From: Luteimicrobium subarcticum
GTDB lineage: Bacteria > Actinomycetota > Actinomycetes > Actinomycetales > Cellulomonadaceae
Length of the DNA stretch: 64,000 bases
Direction of reading: 5' to 3'
Assembly: GCF_002798015.1 (NCBI RefSeq)
Contig: NZ_PGTZ01000008.1
Span: 1 to 64,000, forward strand
The first letter of the stretch is position 1; each line of letters begins with the position of its first letter. The notes under the pieces are model-generated. The model did not search any database and had not been told where the DNA came from. It worked only from the letters and a program-made list of their open reading frames with translations. This document shows positions 45,370 through 53,718 of the stretch, one piece after another. Made by a program: the position numbers and the translations under genes.

Positions 45370-46686
45370 ATGTCTGATCTGCTGTACGTCAACGGGGGGA
45401 ACCCGCTGAGCGGTGAGATCACCGTGCGCGGTGCGAAGAACTTCGTGTCGAAGGCGATGGTGGCCGCGCTGCTGGGCGAGACGCCGAGCGTCCTGCGCAA
45501 CGTGCCGCAGATCCGCGACGTCAACGTCGTCACGGGGCTCCTCGAGCTGCACGGCGTGGCCGTCGACGCGGACGCCAAGGGTGGCGTCCTCACGCTCGAC
45601 CCGAGCAACGTCGAGTCGGCCCACGTGGCCGACATCGACGCCCACGCGGGCTCGAGCCGGATCCCGATCCTGTTCTGCGGCCCCCTGCTGCACCGTCTGG
45701 GCGAGGCGTTCATCCCCGACCTCGGTGGCTGCCACATCGGCGACCGGCCGATCAACTACCACCTCGACATCCTGCGCCAGTTCGGCGCGGTGGTGGACAA
45801 GCGTGAGCAGGGCATCCACATCCGGGCGCCGCGCGGCCTGCACGGCACGAAGGTCAACCTCCCGTACCCCAGCGTGGGCGCGACCGAGCAGCTCCTGCTG
45901 ACCGCCGTGCGCGCCGAGGGCGTCACCGAGCTGTCGAACGCGGCGATCGAGCCCGAGATCATGGACCTCATCGCGGTCCTGCAGAAGATGGGCGCGGTGA
46001 TCTCGGTCGACACGGACCGCGTGATCCGGATCGAGGGCGTCGACCGCCTCGTGGGTTTCCGCCACACCGCGCTGGGCGACCGGATCGAGGCGGCGTCCTG
46101 GGCGTGCGCCGCGCTGGCGACGGGCGGCGACATCACGGTCAAGGGCGCGACGCAGCCCGAGATGATGACGTTCCTCAACACGTACCGGAAGGTCGGGGGC
46201 GAGTTCGAGGTCGGCGAGGACGGCATCCGCTTCTACCACCCGGGCGGCGACCTCGACGCGATCGTCCTGGAGACGGACGTCCACCCCGGCTTCATGACGG
46301 ACTGGCAGCAGCCTCTGGTCGTCGCGCTCACGCAGGCGCGGGGCCTGTCCATCGTCCACGAGACGGTGTACGAGAACCGGTTCGGGTTCACCGAGGCGCT
46401 CGTCGGCATGGGGGCCACCATCCAGGTCTACAAGGAGTGCCTGGGCGGTCGGCCGTGCCGGTTCGGACAGCGCAACTTCCACCACTCCGCGGTGATCTCG
46501 GGTCCGACGCCCCTGGAGGCGGCCGAGATCGAGGTGCCGGACCTGCGCGGCGGGTTCAGCCACCTCATCGCGGCCCTCACCGCGAAGGGCACCTCGACCG
46601 TGCGGGGCATCTCGCTGATCGACCGCGGCTACGAGCACTTCCAGGAGAAGCTGGACGCGCTCGGCGCCGAGGTCGGCCGCGACTGA
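45370..46686 (+). CDS. murA: UDP-N-acetylglucosamine 1-carboxyvinyltransferase
   Basis: 438 residues, EPSP-synthase fold. First committed step of peptidoglycan synthesis, adding enolpyruvate to UDP-GlcNAc. Catalytic Cys is Cys121 in LGGCHIGDRP, the fosfomycin target. RGAKN with Lys23 near the start and DRIEAASWACAALATGG match MurA. The sequence is of the divergent form seen at this actinobacterial locus; another murA may exist elsewhere. ATG 45370 is six bases after GACGAT, so probably leaderless. Next gene plsC after 31 bases. Confidence 0.93.
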   Translation: MSDLLYVNGGNPLSGEITVRGAKNFVSKAMVAALLGETPSVLRNVPQIRDVNVVTGLLELHGVAVDADAKGGVLTLDPSNVESAHVADIDAHAGSSRIPILFCGPLLHRLGEAFIPDLGGCHIGDRPINYHLDILRQFGAVVDKREQGIHIRAPRGLHGTKVNLPYPSVGATEQLLLTAVRAEGVTELSNAAIEPEIMDLIAVLQKMGAVISVDTDRVIRIEGVDRLVGFRHTALGDRIEAASWACAALATGGDITVKGATQPEMMTFLNTYRKVGGEFEVGEDGIRFYHPGGDLDAIVLETDVHPGFMTDWQQPLVVALTQARGLSIVHETVYENRFGFTEALVGMGATIQVYKECLGGRPCRFGQRNFHHSAVISGPTPLEAAEIEVPDLRGGFSHLIAALTAKGTSTVRGISLIDRGYEHFQEKLDALGAEVGRD

Positions 46687-46717
46687 CGGCCCCGACGTCC
46701 CGGTAGGCTGGTCCATC

Positions 46718-47467
46718 GTGCCGAAAGCCCACCCTTCGTCGTTCGGGTACCGCGTCATCGCGGGCATCGTCCGACCGCTCATGTCCTCGATCACCCGCCG
46801 TGACTGGCAGGGCGGTGAGAACATGCCGTCCGACAGCGGGTTCATCGTCGCGTCGAACCACATGACGAACTTCGACCCGCTGACGCTCGCGCACTACGTG
46901 TACGACAACGGGCACGAGCCGCGGATCCTCGCGAAGTCGTCCCTGTGGAAGGTGTTCGGCCTGCGGCAGGTGCTCGACGCGACCCGGATGATCCCCGTGG
47001 CGCGCGGCTCGGTGGACGCCGGGGAGTCGCTCCGCGTCGCCACCCGCGAGCTGCACGAGGGCGCCTGCATCGCGATCTTCCCCGAGGGCACGCTGACCCG
47101 TGACCCCGACCTGTGGCCGATGGCCGGCAAGACAGGCATGGCGCGCCTCGCGCTGACCAGTCGCGTCCCCGTGGTGCCGGTCGCCCAGTGGGGCGCGCAG
47201 GACGTGCTCGGTCGCTACTCGAAGGTGTTCAAGCCCTTCCCGCGCAAGCTCGTGCACGTGCACGCCGGCACGCCTGTCGATCTGAGCGACCTGTACGACC
47301 GCCCGCTCGACACGGTCACGCTGCGCGAGGCCACCGACCGGGTCCTCGACGCGATCACCGCCCTGCTCGCCGAGATCCGCGGCGAGCAGCCGCCCGCCGA
47401 GCGCTTCGACATGCGGCGCAAGCCCGCGGCGGGCGGCGGCGACGCGGTCCCGAGGGACGAGGCGTGA
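46718..47467 (+). CDS. plsC: 1-acyl-sn-glycerol-3-phosphate acyltransferase
   Basis: 249 residues. HX4D motif in SNHMTNFDPLT, FPEGTLTRD and VPVVPVAQWG are the acyltransferase blocks; the enzyme makes phosphatidic acid on the inner membrane face. GTG start, TAGGCT (46704-46709) eight bases before: near-leaderless. GTGA overlap with gpsA links two steps of glycerolipid synthesis. Confidence 0.94.
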   Translation: MPKAHPSSFGYRVIAGIVRPLMSSITRRDWQGGENMPSDSGFIVASNHMTNFDPLTLAHYVYDNGHEPRILAKSSLWKVFGLRQVLDATRMIPVARGSVDAGESLRVATRELHEGACIAIFPEGTLTRDPDLWPMAGKTGMARLALTSRVPVVPVAQWGAQDVLGRYSKVFKPFPRKLVHVHAGTPVDLSDLYDRPLDTVTLREATDRVLDAITALLAEIRGEQPPAERFDMRRKPAAGGGDAVPRDEA

Positions 47468-48495
47468 CGGCCGGCGTCGTCGACAGGACGTCGCGGCACG
47501 TCGCGGTCCTCGGCTCGGGGAGCTGGGGCACCACCTTCGCCGCGGTGCTCGCGGACGCGGGCTGCGAGGTCCGCGTGTGGACGCGGCGCCCCGAGATCGC
47601 CACCGAGGTCGCCGCGCACCGGACGAACGAGCGTTACCTGCCCGGGGTCCGGCTCCCCGACGGCGTGTCGGCGACCACGGACGCCGCCGAGGCCGTCTCC
47701 GGCGCACGTCTGGTCGTCGCCGCCATCCCGTCGCAGAGCGCGCGCGACACGCTCGCGCCGTTCCGTGCGCTCGTGGCCGACGACGCCGTCGTGGTGTCGC
47801 TCATGAAGGGTGTCGAGCTCGGCACGGACCGGCGCATGAGCCAGGTGCTCGAGGAGGTCCTCGGGGTGCCGCCCGAGCGGCTCGTCGTGGTGTCCGGGCC
47901 GAACCTCGCGGGCGAGATCGCCGCCCGTCAGCCCACCGCGACGGTCGTGTCGTCGGTCGGCGCCGGCGCGGCGAGCGAGGTCGCCGCCGCCTGCTCGACC
48001 CCGTACTTCCGCCCGTACACCAACGCCGACGTCGTCGGGGTCGAGCTGTGCGGCGCCGCGAAGAACGTCATCGCGCTCGTCGTGGGTGTCGCCCAGGGTC
48101 GCGGCTACGGGTTCAACACGATGGCGACCGTCATCACGCGCGGGCTCGTCGAGATCACCCGGCTCGGGCTCGTCCTCGGGGCGCACGTCGAGACCTTCTC
48201 CGGCCTCGCCGGGATGGGCGACCTCATGGCGACGTGCGCGTCGCCGCAGTCGCGCAACCACCGGCTCGGCCGCCACGTGGGCGAGGGCATGTCCCTCGAC
48301 GATGCGGTGGTCGCGACCGGGGGCACCGCCGAAGGCGTGAAGTCGTGCCGGTCGATCCTCGAGCTCGCGGAGCGGCACGGCGTCGAGATGCCGATCACCC
48401 AGGCCGCCGTCGCGATGTTCCACGAGGGCCGGTCGGTGGACGAGATCACGCGTGCCCTGATCGGGCGGCCGCAGAAGCCCGAGACGTCGGGCTGA
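47464..48495 (+). CDS. gpsA: Glycerol-3-phosphate dehydrogenase [NAD(P)+]
   Basis: 343 residues. Nucleotide site VLGSGSWGTTFA, catalytic Lys in ELCGAAKNVIAL, substrate-binding GLAGMGDLMATC. Supplies glycerol 3-phosphate for PlsC and PlsB/Y. GTG overlaps the plsC stop by four bases. A longer in-frame extension overlaps plsC and is rejected. Confidence 0.96.
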   Translation: MTAGVVDRTSRHVAVLGSGSWGTTFAAVLADAGCEVRVWTRRPEIATEVAAHRTNERYLPGVRLPDGVSATTDAAEAVSGARLVVAAIPSQSARDTLAPFRALVADDAVVVSLMKGVELGTDRRMSQVLEEVLGVPPERLVVVSGPNLAGEIAARQPTATVVSSVGAGAASEVAAACSTPYFRPYTNADVVGVELCGAAKNVIALVVGVAQGRGYGFNTMATVITRGLVEITRLGLVLGAHVETFSGLAGMGDLMATCASPQSRNHRLGRHVGEGMSLDDAVVATGGTAEGVKSCRSILELAERHGVEMPITQAAVAMFHEGRSVDEITRALIGRPQKPETSG

Positions 48496-48501
48496 GGCTG
48501 G

Positions 48502-49665
48502 TCAGGCCGCGCCCGCGGCCGCGTCGAGCGCCTGTGCGAGGTCGGCCCAGAGGTCCTCGACGTCCTCGATGCCTACCGACAGCCGCAGCAGGTCCTCCGG
48601 CACCGTGCGCGACTCGGTCGCGAACCGGCGGCGCCGCTCGAGCGACGACTCGACCCCGCCGAGGCTCGTCGCCGGGACCCACAGGCGCACCGCCGCGACG
48701 AGCGCGTCGGCGCCCGCCGCGCCGCCGACGGGCCGCAGGCCCAGCACCGAGCCGAACCCGCGCATCGTGCGCGCGGCGACCTCGTGGCCCGGGTCGCCCG
48801 GCAGGGACGGGTGGCGCACCTGCGCGACCGCGGGGTGCCCGGACAGGCGTGCCGCGAGCTCGGCGGCGTTCGCCTGCGACCGCTCGACCCGCAGCGCGAG
48901 CGTGCGCAGCCCGCGCAGCGCGAGCCACACCTCTGCCGGACCGGCGATCGCACCGTGCATGGTCCGGTGCTTGAGCAGGTCCGCGTGCAGCCGCTCGTCG
49001 TCGGTCACGGTCACCCCGAGCACGACGTCGGAGTGGCCGGCCAGGTACTTCGTCGCCGAGTGCACGACGACGTCGGCCCCCCACGCGAGCGGGTTCTGGC
49101 CCAGCGGGGTCGCGAACGTGTTGTCGACCGCGCTGAGGACGCCGCGCTCCCGCGCCGCCGCGAGCAGCGCGGGCAGGTCCGCCACCTCGAGCATCGGGTT
49201 GGTCGGCGACTCGAGCCACAGCAGCGAGCGTGCCGGGTCGAGCCCGGCGACGACCTCGAGGACCTCGTCGGTCCGGTCCACGTCGACGCGGATCACGGTC
49301 CCGCCGTGCCGGGCCGCCAGGTCGTCCGCCAGGCCGAGACTGACCTGGTAGGCGTGCCGCGGCACCACGACGGTCGACCCCGGAGGCACGAGCGAGAAGA
49401 CGGCCGCCACGGCCGCCATGCCGGAGCCGAACACCAGTGCCGGCCGGCTCGCCCCCTCGAGCGCGCCCACGGCCTCCTCGAACGGCGTCCAGGTCTCCGT
49501 GCCCATCCGCGCGTACAGCAGCTCGCCGGCACCCTGGACGCCCTGCGAGACATAGGTGGACGACCAGACGAGCGGTGGGTTCACCGGGGCGCCCTGGGCG
49601 CGCGGCGGGCGTCCGGCGGCGACGGCGAGGGTGGCGGGGGACGGCTTCTCGGCGGGCGTGCTCAC
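48502..49665 (-). CDS. Cys/Met metabolism PLP enzyme (cystathionine gamma-synthase/lyase family)
   Basis: 387 residues. PLP lysine is Lys206 in SATKYLAGHSD; YARMGTETW, LVFGSGMAA and ESPTNPMLEVAD are the usual motifs. Synthase, lyase or methionine gamma-lyase activity cannot be told apart by eye. GTG 49665 with -10 TAGGCT (plus 49672-49677): leaderless. Six bases separate its stop from that of gpsA on the other strand. Confidence 0.9.
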   Translation of the reverse strand: MSTPAEKPSPATLAVAAGRPPRAQGAPVNPPLVWSSTYVSQGVQGAGELLYARMGTETWTPFEEAVGALEGASRPALVFGSGMAAVAAVFSLVPPGSTVVVPRHAYQVSLGLADDLAARHGGTVIRVDVDRTDEVLEVVAGLDPARSLLWLESPTNPMLEVADLPALLAAARERGVLSAVDNTFATPLGQNPLAWGADVVVHSATKYLAGHSDVVLGVTVTDDERLHADLLKHRTMHGAIAGPAEVWLALRGLRTLALRVERSQANAAELAARLSGHPAVAQVRHPSLPGDPGHEVAARTMRGFGSVLGLRPVGGAAGADALVAAVRLWVPATSLGGVESSLERRRRFATESRTVPEDLLRLSVGIEDVEDLWADLAQALDAAAGAA

Positions 49666-49722
49666 CCGGCCAGCCTAGTTGGCCGCGCGGGGCGTCGTGC
49701 CTGCTCGGGTACCCTCGACCCG

Positions 49723-50868
49723 ATGTCCCCTCACGAACTCGCGCCCCACGAGCAGGCTGCCCGCCGTCCGCGCGTCATGGTCCTCTTCGGCGGTCGGTCG
49801 GGGGAGCACCCGATCTCGTGCCTCACGGCGGCGAGCGTGCTCCGCGCGATCGACCGCGACCGCTACGACGTCGTCCCCGTCGGCATCACGCGCTCCGGCG
49901 AGTGGGTGCTCGCGGACGACGACCCGGACCGGTGGCTGCTGACCGCGGGCGGGCTGCCCGAGGTCGCCGCCGGCGGGGGAGAGGTCGTCCTGCCGCTCGC
50001 GGTCGGGCGTCGTGGGCTGCGCGTCCTCGAGCCGGCGCAGCCGCCGCGCGAGCTCGGCGAGGTCGACGTCGTGATGCCGTTGCTGCACGGCCCGTTCGGC
50101 GAGGACGGCACGCTCCAGGGTCTGCTCGACCTCGCCGACGTCCGCTACGTCGGCGCGGGCGTGCTCGCGTCCGCCGTCGGCATGGACAAGCACTACATGA
50201 AGCTCGTGCTGCAGGGCCACGGCATCCCCGTGGGCCCGTTCACGGTCGTCCTGCCCGGCCAGTGGGAGCGCGACCGGGACGAGGTCACCGCCCGCGTCGC
50301 CGAGCTCGGCCTGCCGCTCTTCGTCAAGCCCGCCCGCGCGGGCTCCAGCCTCGGGATCTCGCGCGTCGACGACCTCGCCGACCTGCCGGCCGCGATGTCC
50401 GCGGCGCACGAGCACGACCCGAAGGTCGTGATCGAGGCCGGGATCGTCGGGCGCGAGATCGAGTGCGCGGTCCTCGGCGGACGCTCCGGCGAGCGCGCGC
50501 GCGCGTCGCTGCCCGGCGAGATCGTCGTCGCCCCGGACGCCCACGCGTTCTACGACTTCGAGGCGAAGTACCTCGACGAGGCGCACGTCGACCTGCGCTG
50601 CCCGGCGGACCTCCCGGACGACGTGGTCGAGCAGGTGCGCGACCTCGCGGTCCGCACGTTCGAGGCCGTGGGCGGCGAGGGTCTCTCGCGCGTCGACGTG
50701 TTCGTCACCGGGGACGGCGACGTCGTCGTCAACGAGATCAACACCATGCCCGGTTTCACGCCGTTCTCGATGTTCCCCCGCATGTGGGCGGCGTCCGGGA
50801 TCGACTACCCGGCGCTCGTCGACGAGCTGATCCAGCTCGCGCTGCACCGGCCCACCGGCCTGCGCTGA
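49723..50868 (+). CDS. ddl: D-alanine--D-alanine ligase
   Basis: 381 residues, ATP-grasp. FGGRSGEHPISCLTAASV at the start, HGPFGEDGTLQGLL, FVKPARAGSSLGIS and the metal site NEINTMPGFTPFSMFPRMW. The omega-loop YDFEAKY keeps the tyrosine of D-Ala-D-Ala (not D-Ala-D-Lac) ligases. ATG 49723 is seven bases after TACCCT (49710-49715), leaderless. Upstream frame extension rejected. Confidence 0.96.
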   Translation: MSPHELAPHEQAARRPRVMVLFGGRSGEHPISCLTAASVLRAIDRDRYDVVPVGITRSGEWVLADDDPDRWLLTAGGLPEVAAGGGEVVLPLAVGRRGLRVLEPAQPPRELGEVDVVMPLLHGPFGEDGTLQGLLDLADVRYVGAGVLASAVGMDKHYMKLVLQGHGIPVGPFTVVLPGQWERDRDEVTARVAELGLPLFVKPARAGSSLGISRVDDLADLPAAMSAAHEHDPKVVIEAGIVGREIECAVLGGRSGERARASLPGEIVVAPDAHAFYDFEAKYLDEAHVDLRCPADLPDDVVEQVRDLAVRTFEAVGGEGLSRVDVFVTGDGDVVVNEINTMPGFTPFSMFPRMWAASGIDYPALVDELIQLALHRPTGLR

Positions 50869-50878
50869 CCCACGGGTC

Positions 50879-50898
50879 GGCGCCGGCCCACCGGCGCC
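50879..50898. terminator. Convergent terminator ddl / DUF3515
   Basis: GGCGCCGG-CCCA-CCGGCGCC: 8-bp perfect stem with a four-base loop between converging genes. Confidence 0.6.
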
Positions 50899-50911
50899 GG
50901 CCGCCGGGGCG

Positions 50912-51388
50912 TCAGCTGCACCCGGCGGTCGCCGGCGTGTCCTGGACGGCCGCGGACAGGTCGACCAGCGGCGCGGTCGGCTGCCCCACGTCGAGACCGT
51001 TCGGCACCTGGACCTCGACCGCGGGGTCGCGCCCGTAGGTGACGAACGTCCAGCCCGCGTCGCCCTGCGTGGCGACCCAGTCGACCGAGGAGCCGTCCGG
51101 GTTCTCCACCCCGACGCACTGCGCGGACGGTCCCGGCGGCTCCACGCCGCACCGCAGCGTGATCGCCGCCCCCGACCGTCCCCACGCTGTCGTCGCCTGG
51201 CTGCTCGTGGCCTGCCGGTCGAACGTGAGGAGCTCGTCCGGGGTGTCCAGCACGACGCTCGCGCACACCGGGTCGGTCGCGTCCGGCGCGACGTCCACGG
51301 AGATGGTGGGGGCGCAGGCGGCCGTCAGCCCGGCGGCTCCCACGACGACGAGGACGGCGGCCGGACGGCGGGAACGCGGCGAGATCAC
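50912..51388 (-). CDS. DUF3515-family lipoprotein
   Basis: 158 residues. N-terminal basic region and hydrophobic stretch lead to a lipobox-like LTAAC (Cys25); the exported domain matches DUF3515 (PVCASVVLDTPDELL..., WGRSGAAITLRCGVEPPGPS). This family regularly lies between ddl and thiL in actinobacteria; function unknown. GTG 51388 with TACGGT (plus 51395-51400) six bases before: leaderless. Diverges from thiL. Confidence 0.87.
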   Translation of the reverse strand: MISPRSRRPAAVLVVVGAAGLTAACAPTISVDVAPDATDPVCASVVLDTPDELLTFDRQATSSQATTAWGRSGAAITLRCGVEPPGPSAQCVGVENPDGSSVDWVATQGDAGWTFVTYGRDPAVEVQVPNGLDVGQPTAPLVDLSAAVQDTPATAGCS

Positions 51389-51442
51389 CGGCGAACCGTA
51401 GCGCGCCAACCTGGACGGGCGTGCGCCGGATAGGGTCGGTCC

Positions 51443-52507
51443 GTGCCGACCGACGCCCCCGACGAGCAGCTCGTCCGCGACCTCGACGAGACCGGCCTCC
51501 TCGCGCGCATCTTCCCGCTGCTGCCCGCCGGCGCGGCGACGCTCGTCGGACCCGGGGACGACGCCGCGGTGGTCGCCGCGCCCGACCGCCGCTTCGTCGT
51601 GTCGACCGACGTCCTCGTCGAGGGTCGGCACTTTCGTCGCGAGTGGTCGTCGGGCGAGGACGTGGGCCGTCGGGCCGCTGCCCAGAACCTCGCGGACGTC
51701 GCCGCCATGGGAGCCCGGCCGACCGCGCTCGTCGTCTCGCTCGTCGTCCCGGGAGACCTGCCGGTGGCGTGGGTGACCGGGCTCGCGCGCGGCCTCGCGG
51801 GCGCGTCCGAACCGTCCGGTGCGGCCGTCGTCGGGGGTGACCTGTCCGGGGGTCGCGACGTCGTCGTGGCCGTGACGGTGCACGGCGACCTCGAGGGACG
51901 GCCACCTGTGCTGCGCAGCGGCGCCCGGCCCGGCGACGTGGTCGCGCTCAGCGGCGTGCGCGGCTGGTCCGCGGCGGGCCTGGCGGTGCTCTCCACGGGC
52001 GGGGGAGCTGCGGGCGGTCGTCCCGACGGCGGTCCCTCCGAGGACCGTCGCGACGCGGACGTCGACCGTGCCCTCGCGGCCTACCGGGCGCCCGCGCCGC
52101 CGCTCGCCGACGGTCCCGCGGCGGCGGTTGCGGGCGCGACCGCGATGCTCGACGTGTCTGACGGCCTGCTGCGCGACGCGGGGCGCATCGCCGCCGCGAG
52201 CGGCGTGGCGATCGACCTGGACGGCGCGGCGCTGCGTCCGGACGACGGCCTGGTCGCCGTCGCGGACACCCTCGTCCGAGCCGGAGGCGAGCGTGGAGCC
52301 GGCGCCGAGCTCGCCGCGACCTGGGTCCTGACCGGCGGCGAGGACCACGGCCTGCTGGCCACGTTCCCTGCCGGTACCGCGCTGCCGGGAGGGTTCCGGC
52401 CCGTCGGCCGCGTGCGCACCGCCGCCGCGGGCGAGGGCCGGGTGAGCGTCGACGGTGCCGCGCCGCGCGTCAGCGGCACGGGCTGGGACCACTTCGGCGG
52501 TCGCTGA
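51443..52507 (+). CDS. thiL: Thiamine-monophosphate kinase
   Basis: 354 residues, PurM-like fold. GPGDDAAVVAAP, FVVSTDVLVEGRHF, NLADVAAMGARP and DVSDGLLRDAGR are the ThiL motifs. Phosphorylates TMP to thiamine diphosphate, the cofactor of IlvB. About 20 residues (GGGAAGGRPDGGPSEDRRD) form a disordered insertion. GTG 51443 preceded by TAGGGT (51431-51436): leaderless. Confidence 0.95.
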   Translation: MPTDAPDEQLVRDLDETGLLARIFPLLPAGAATLVGPGDDAAVVAAPDRRFVVSTDVLVEGRHFRREWSSGEDVGRRAAAQNLADVAAMGARPTALVVSLVVPGDLPVAWVTGLARGLAGASEPSGAAVVGGDLSGGRDVVVAVTVHGDLEGRPPVLRSGARPGDVVALSGVRGWSAAGLAVLSTGGGAAGGRPDGGPSEDRRDADVDRALAAYRAPAPPLADGPAAAVAGATAMLDVSDGLLRDAGRIAAASGVAIDLDGAALRPDDGLVAVADTLVRAGGERGAGAELAATWVLTGGEDHGLLATFPAGTALPGGFRPVGRVRTAAAGEGRVSVDGAAPRVSGTGWDHFGGR

Positions 52508-52515
52508 GCCGTCCG

Positions 52516-53043
52516 TCAGGCGCGGCGGCGGTACCGCACCTCGGTGAGGTCCGCACCGCCGAGGTCCTCGCGCCGTTCGACGCCGTCCGGCGCGAAGCCG
52601 TGGCGGCGGTAGAAGTGCCGCGCGCGGTCGTTGTCCGCGAGGACCCACAACGTGATCGTGGCGCCCGCCGAGACGGTCGCCAGGACGGTCCGCATGAGGT
52701 CCCGCGCCACACCCCGCCCCCACGCCTCGGGGTCGAGGTAGATCGAGTACAGCTCGAGGTCGCCCGGCTCGGCGTCCTCGTCGCGCGCCGGGCCGACGCT
52801 CGCGAACCCGAGGGTCCGCCCGTCGCCGAGCGCCACCCAGGTGTCGTGGGAGCCGTCGCCGAGCCACGTGCGCCAGGCGCGGGCGCGCTCGTGCTGGTCG
52901 AGGGACGCGAGGTAGGCGTCCGGCACGATGCCCGCGTAGGCACCGCGCCACGACGCGATGTGGACGGTCGCGATCGCCTCGGCGTCGTCGGTGTCGGCCA
53001 CCCGGATCGTCACGGTCTCCGGCTCGTGCGTGCCCTGGTCCAC
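52516..53043 (-). CDS. GNAT-family N-acetyltransferase
   Basis: 175 residues. IATVHIASWRGAYAGIVPD at the start, LYSIYLDPEAWGRGVARDLM (acetyl-CoA loop), NDRARHFYRRHGF at the end: a typical small GNAT. Substrate unknown. GTG 53043 with AAGGAGA. Convergent with thiL. Confidence 0.87.
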   Translation of the reverse strand: MDQGTHEPETVTIRVADTDDAEAIATVHIASWRGAYAGIVPDAYLASLDQHERARAWRTWLGDGSHDTWVALGDGRTLGFASVGPARDEDAEPGDLELYSIYLDPEAWGRGVARDLMRTVLATVSAGATITLWVLADNDRARHFYRRHGFAPDGVERREDLGGADLTEVRYRRRA

Positions 53044-53160
53044 GGGGTCTCCTTCGGACGGTGCTCCAAGCGTCCAGGGTCCCACCGGAACGGTGGCCCG
53101 TCGACCGCCCGCCGGGTGGCGGGGGCGTGGCGAGCGCGTGAACGTCTCGGGGCATGACGA

Positions 53161-53190
53161 GAGCCCGCCGGTCCGTGGACCGACGGGCTC
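53161..53190 (-). terminator. Terminator of rpmB
   Basis: GAGCCCG...CGGTCC pairs with GGACCG...CGGGCTC over 53161-53190 with one mismatch and a small loop. Confidence 0.6.
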
Positions 53191-53224
53191 CCGTCGAAAG
53201 GCTCGGGCGGTGTGCCCGCGCGGC

Positions 53225-53416
53225 TCAGGCCGGGCGGGTGACCTTGCCGGCCTTGAGGCACGAGGTGCACACGTTGACGCGCTTCGGGGCACCGCCCACG
53301 ATCGCGCGGACGCGCTGGATGTTCGGGTTCCAGCGGCGCTTGGTACGCACGTGCGAGTGCGAGATGCTGTGCCCGAAGCCCGGGCCCTTGCCGCAGACGT
53401 CGCAGTTGGCAGCCAC
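53225..53416 (-). CDS. rpmB: 50S ribosomal protein L28
   Basis: 63 residues. AANCDVCGKGPGFGHSISHSH and VCTSCLKAGKV: a Cys-containing (zinc, C+) form with two CxxC pairs. GTG 53416 with AGGAG upstream; family length and start agree. Carries a 5' leader of about 130 bases from the promoter at 53553-53582. Confidence 0.95.
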   Translation of the reverse strand: MAANCDVCGKGPGFGHSISHSHVRTKRRWNPNIQRVRAIVGGAPKRVNVCTSCLKAGKVTRPA

Positions 53417-53552
53417 GGTTTGCTCCTGATCGTCGTGCACGCCCACGCGTCCGACACGTTCGGAAGCCCGGGCGAGGGGATTGGTCTGGGGGAGGCACGC
53501 CGCCCGTCTCCGGGGCGTGCGCATGCTGCCGGTGTGAACAGGCAACCTCGAT

Positions 53553-53582
53553 ATGGTAGCCGACGAACGACCCCGTACTCAA
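53553..53582 (-). promoter_or_regulatory. rpmB promoter
   Basis: On the minus strand TTGAGT (plus 53577-53582), 18-bp spacer, TACCAT (plus 53553-53558). The 302-bp gap 53417-53718 holds this promoter and the start of the divergent kinase transcript (TATGGT at 53552-53557 on the plus strand may be its -10). No gene seen in the gap. Confidence 0.55.
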
Positions 53583-53718
53583 ACCGCGCCTCCGGGCGCG
53601 CACCCGACCCGGCACCGACCTCGCACCCGTCCTGCACCGACGCGCTGCGGCGCCGACCCGTCACCGCGACGCACCCGAGCGACCCGAGCGACCACCGACC
53701 CCTCAGGAGCCCCCGACC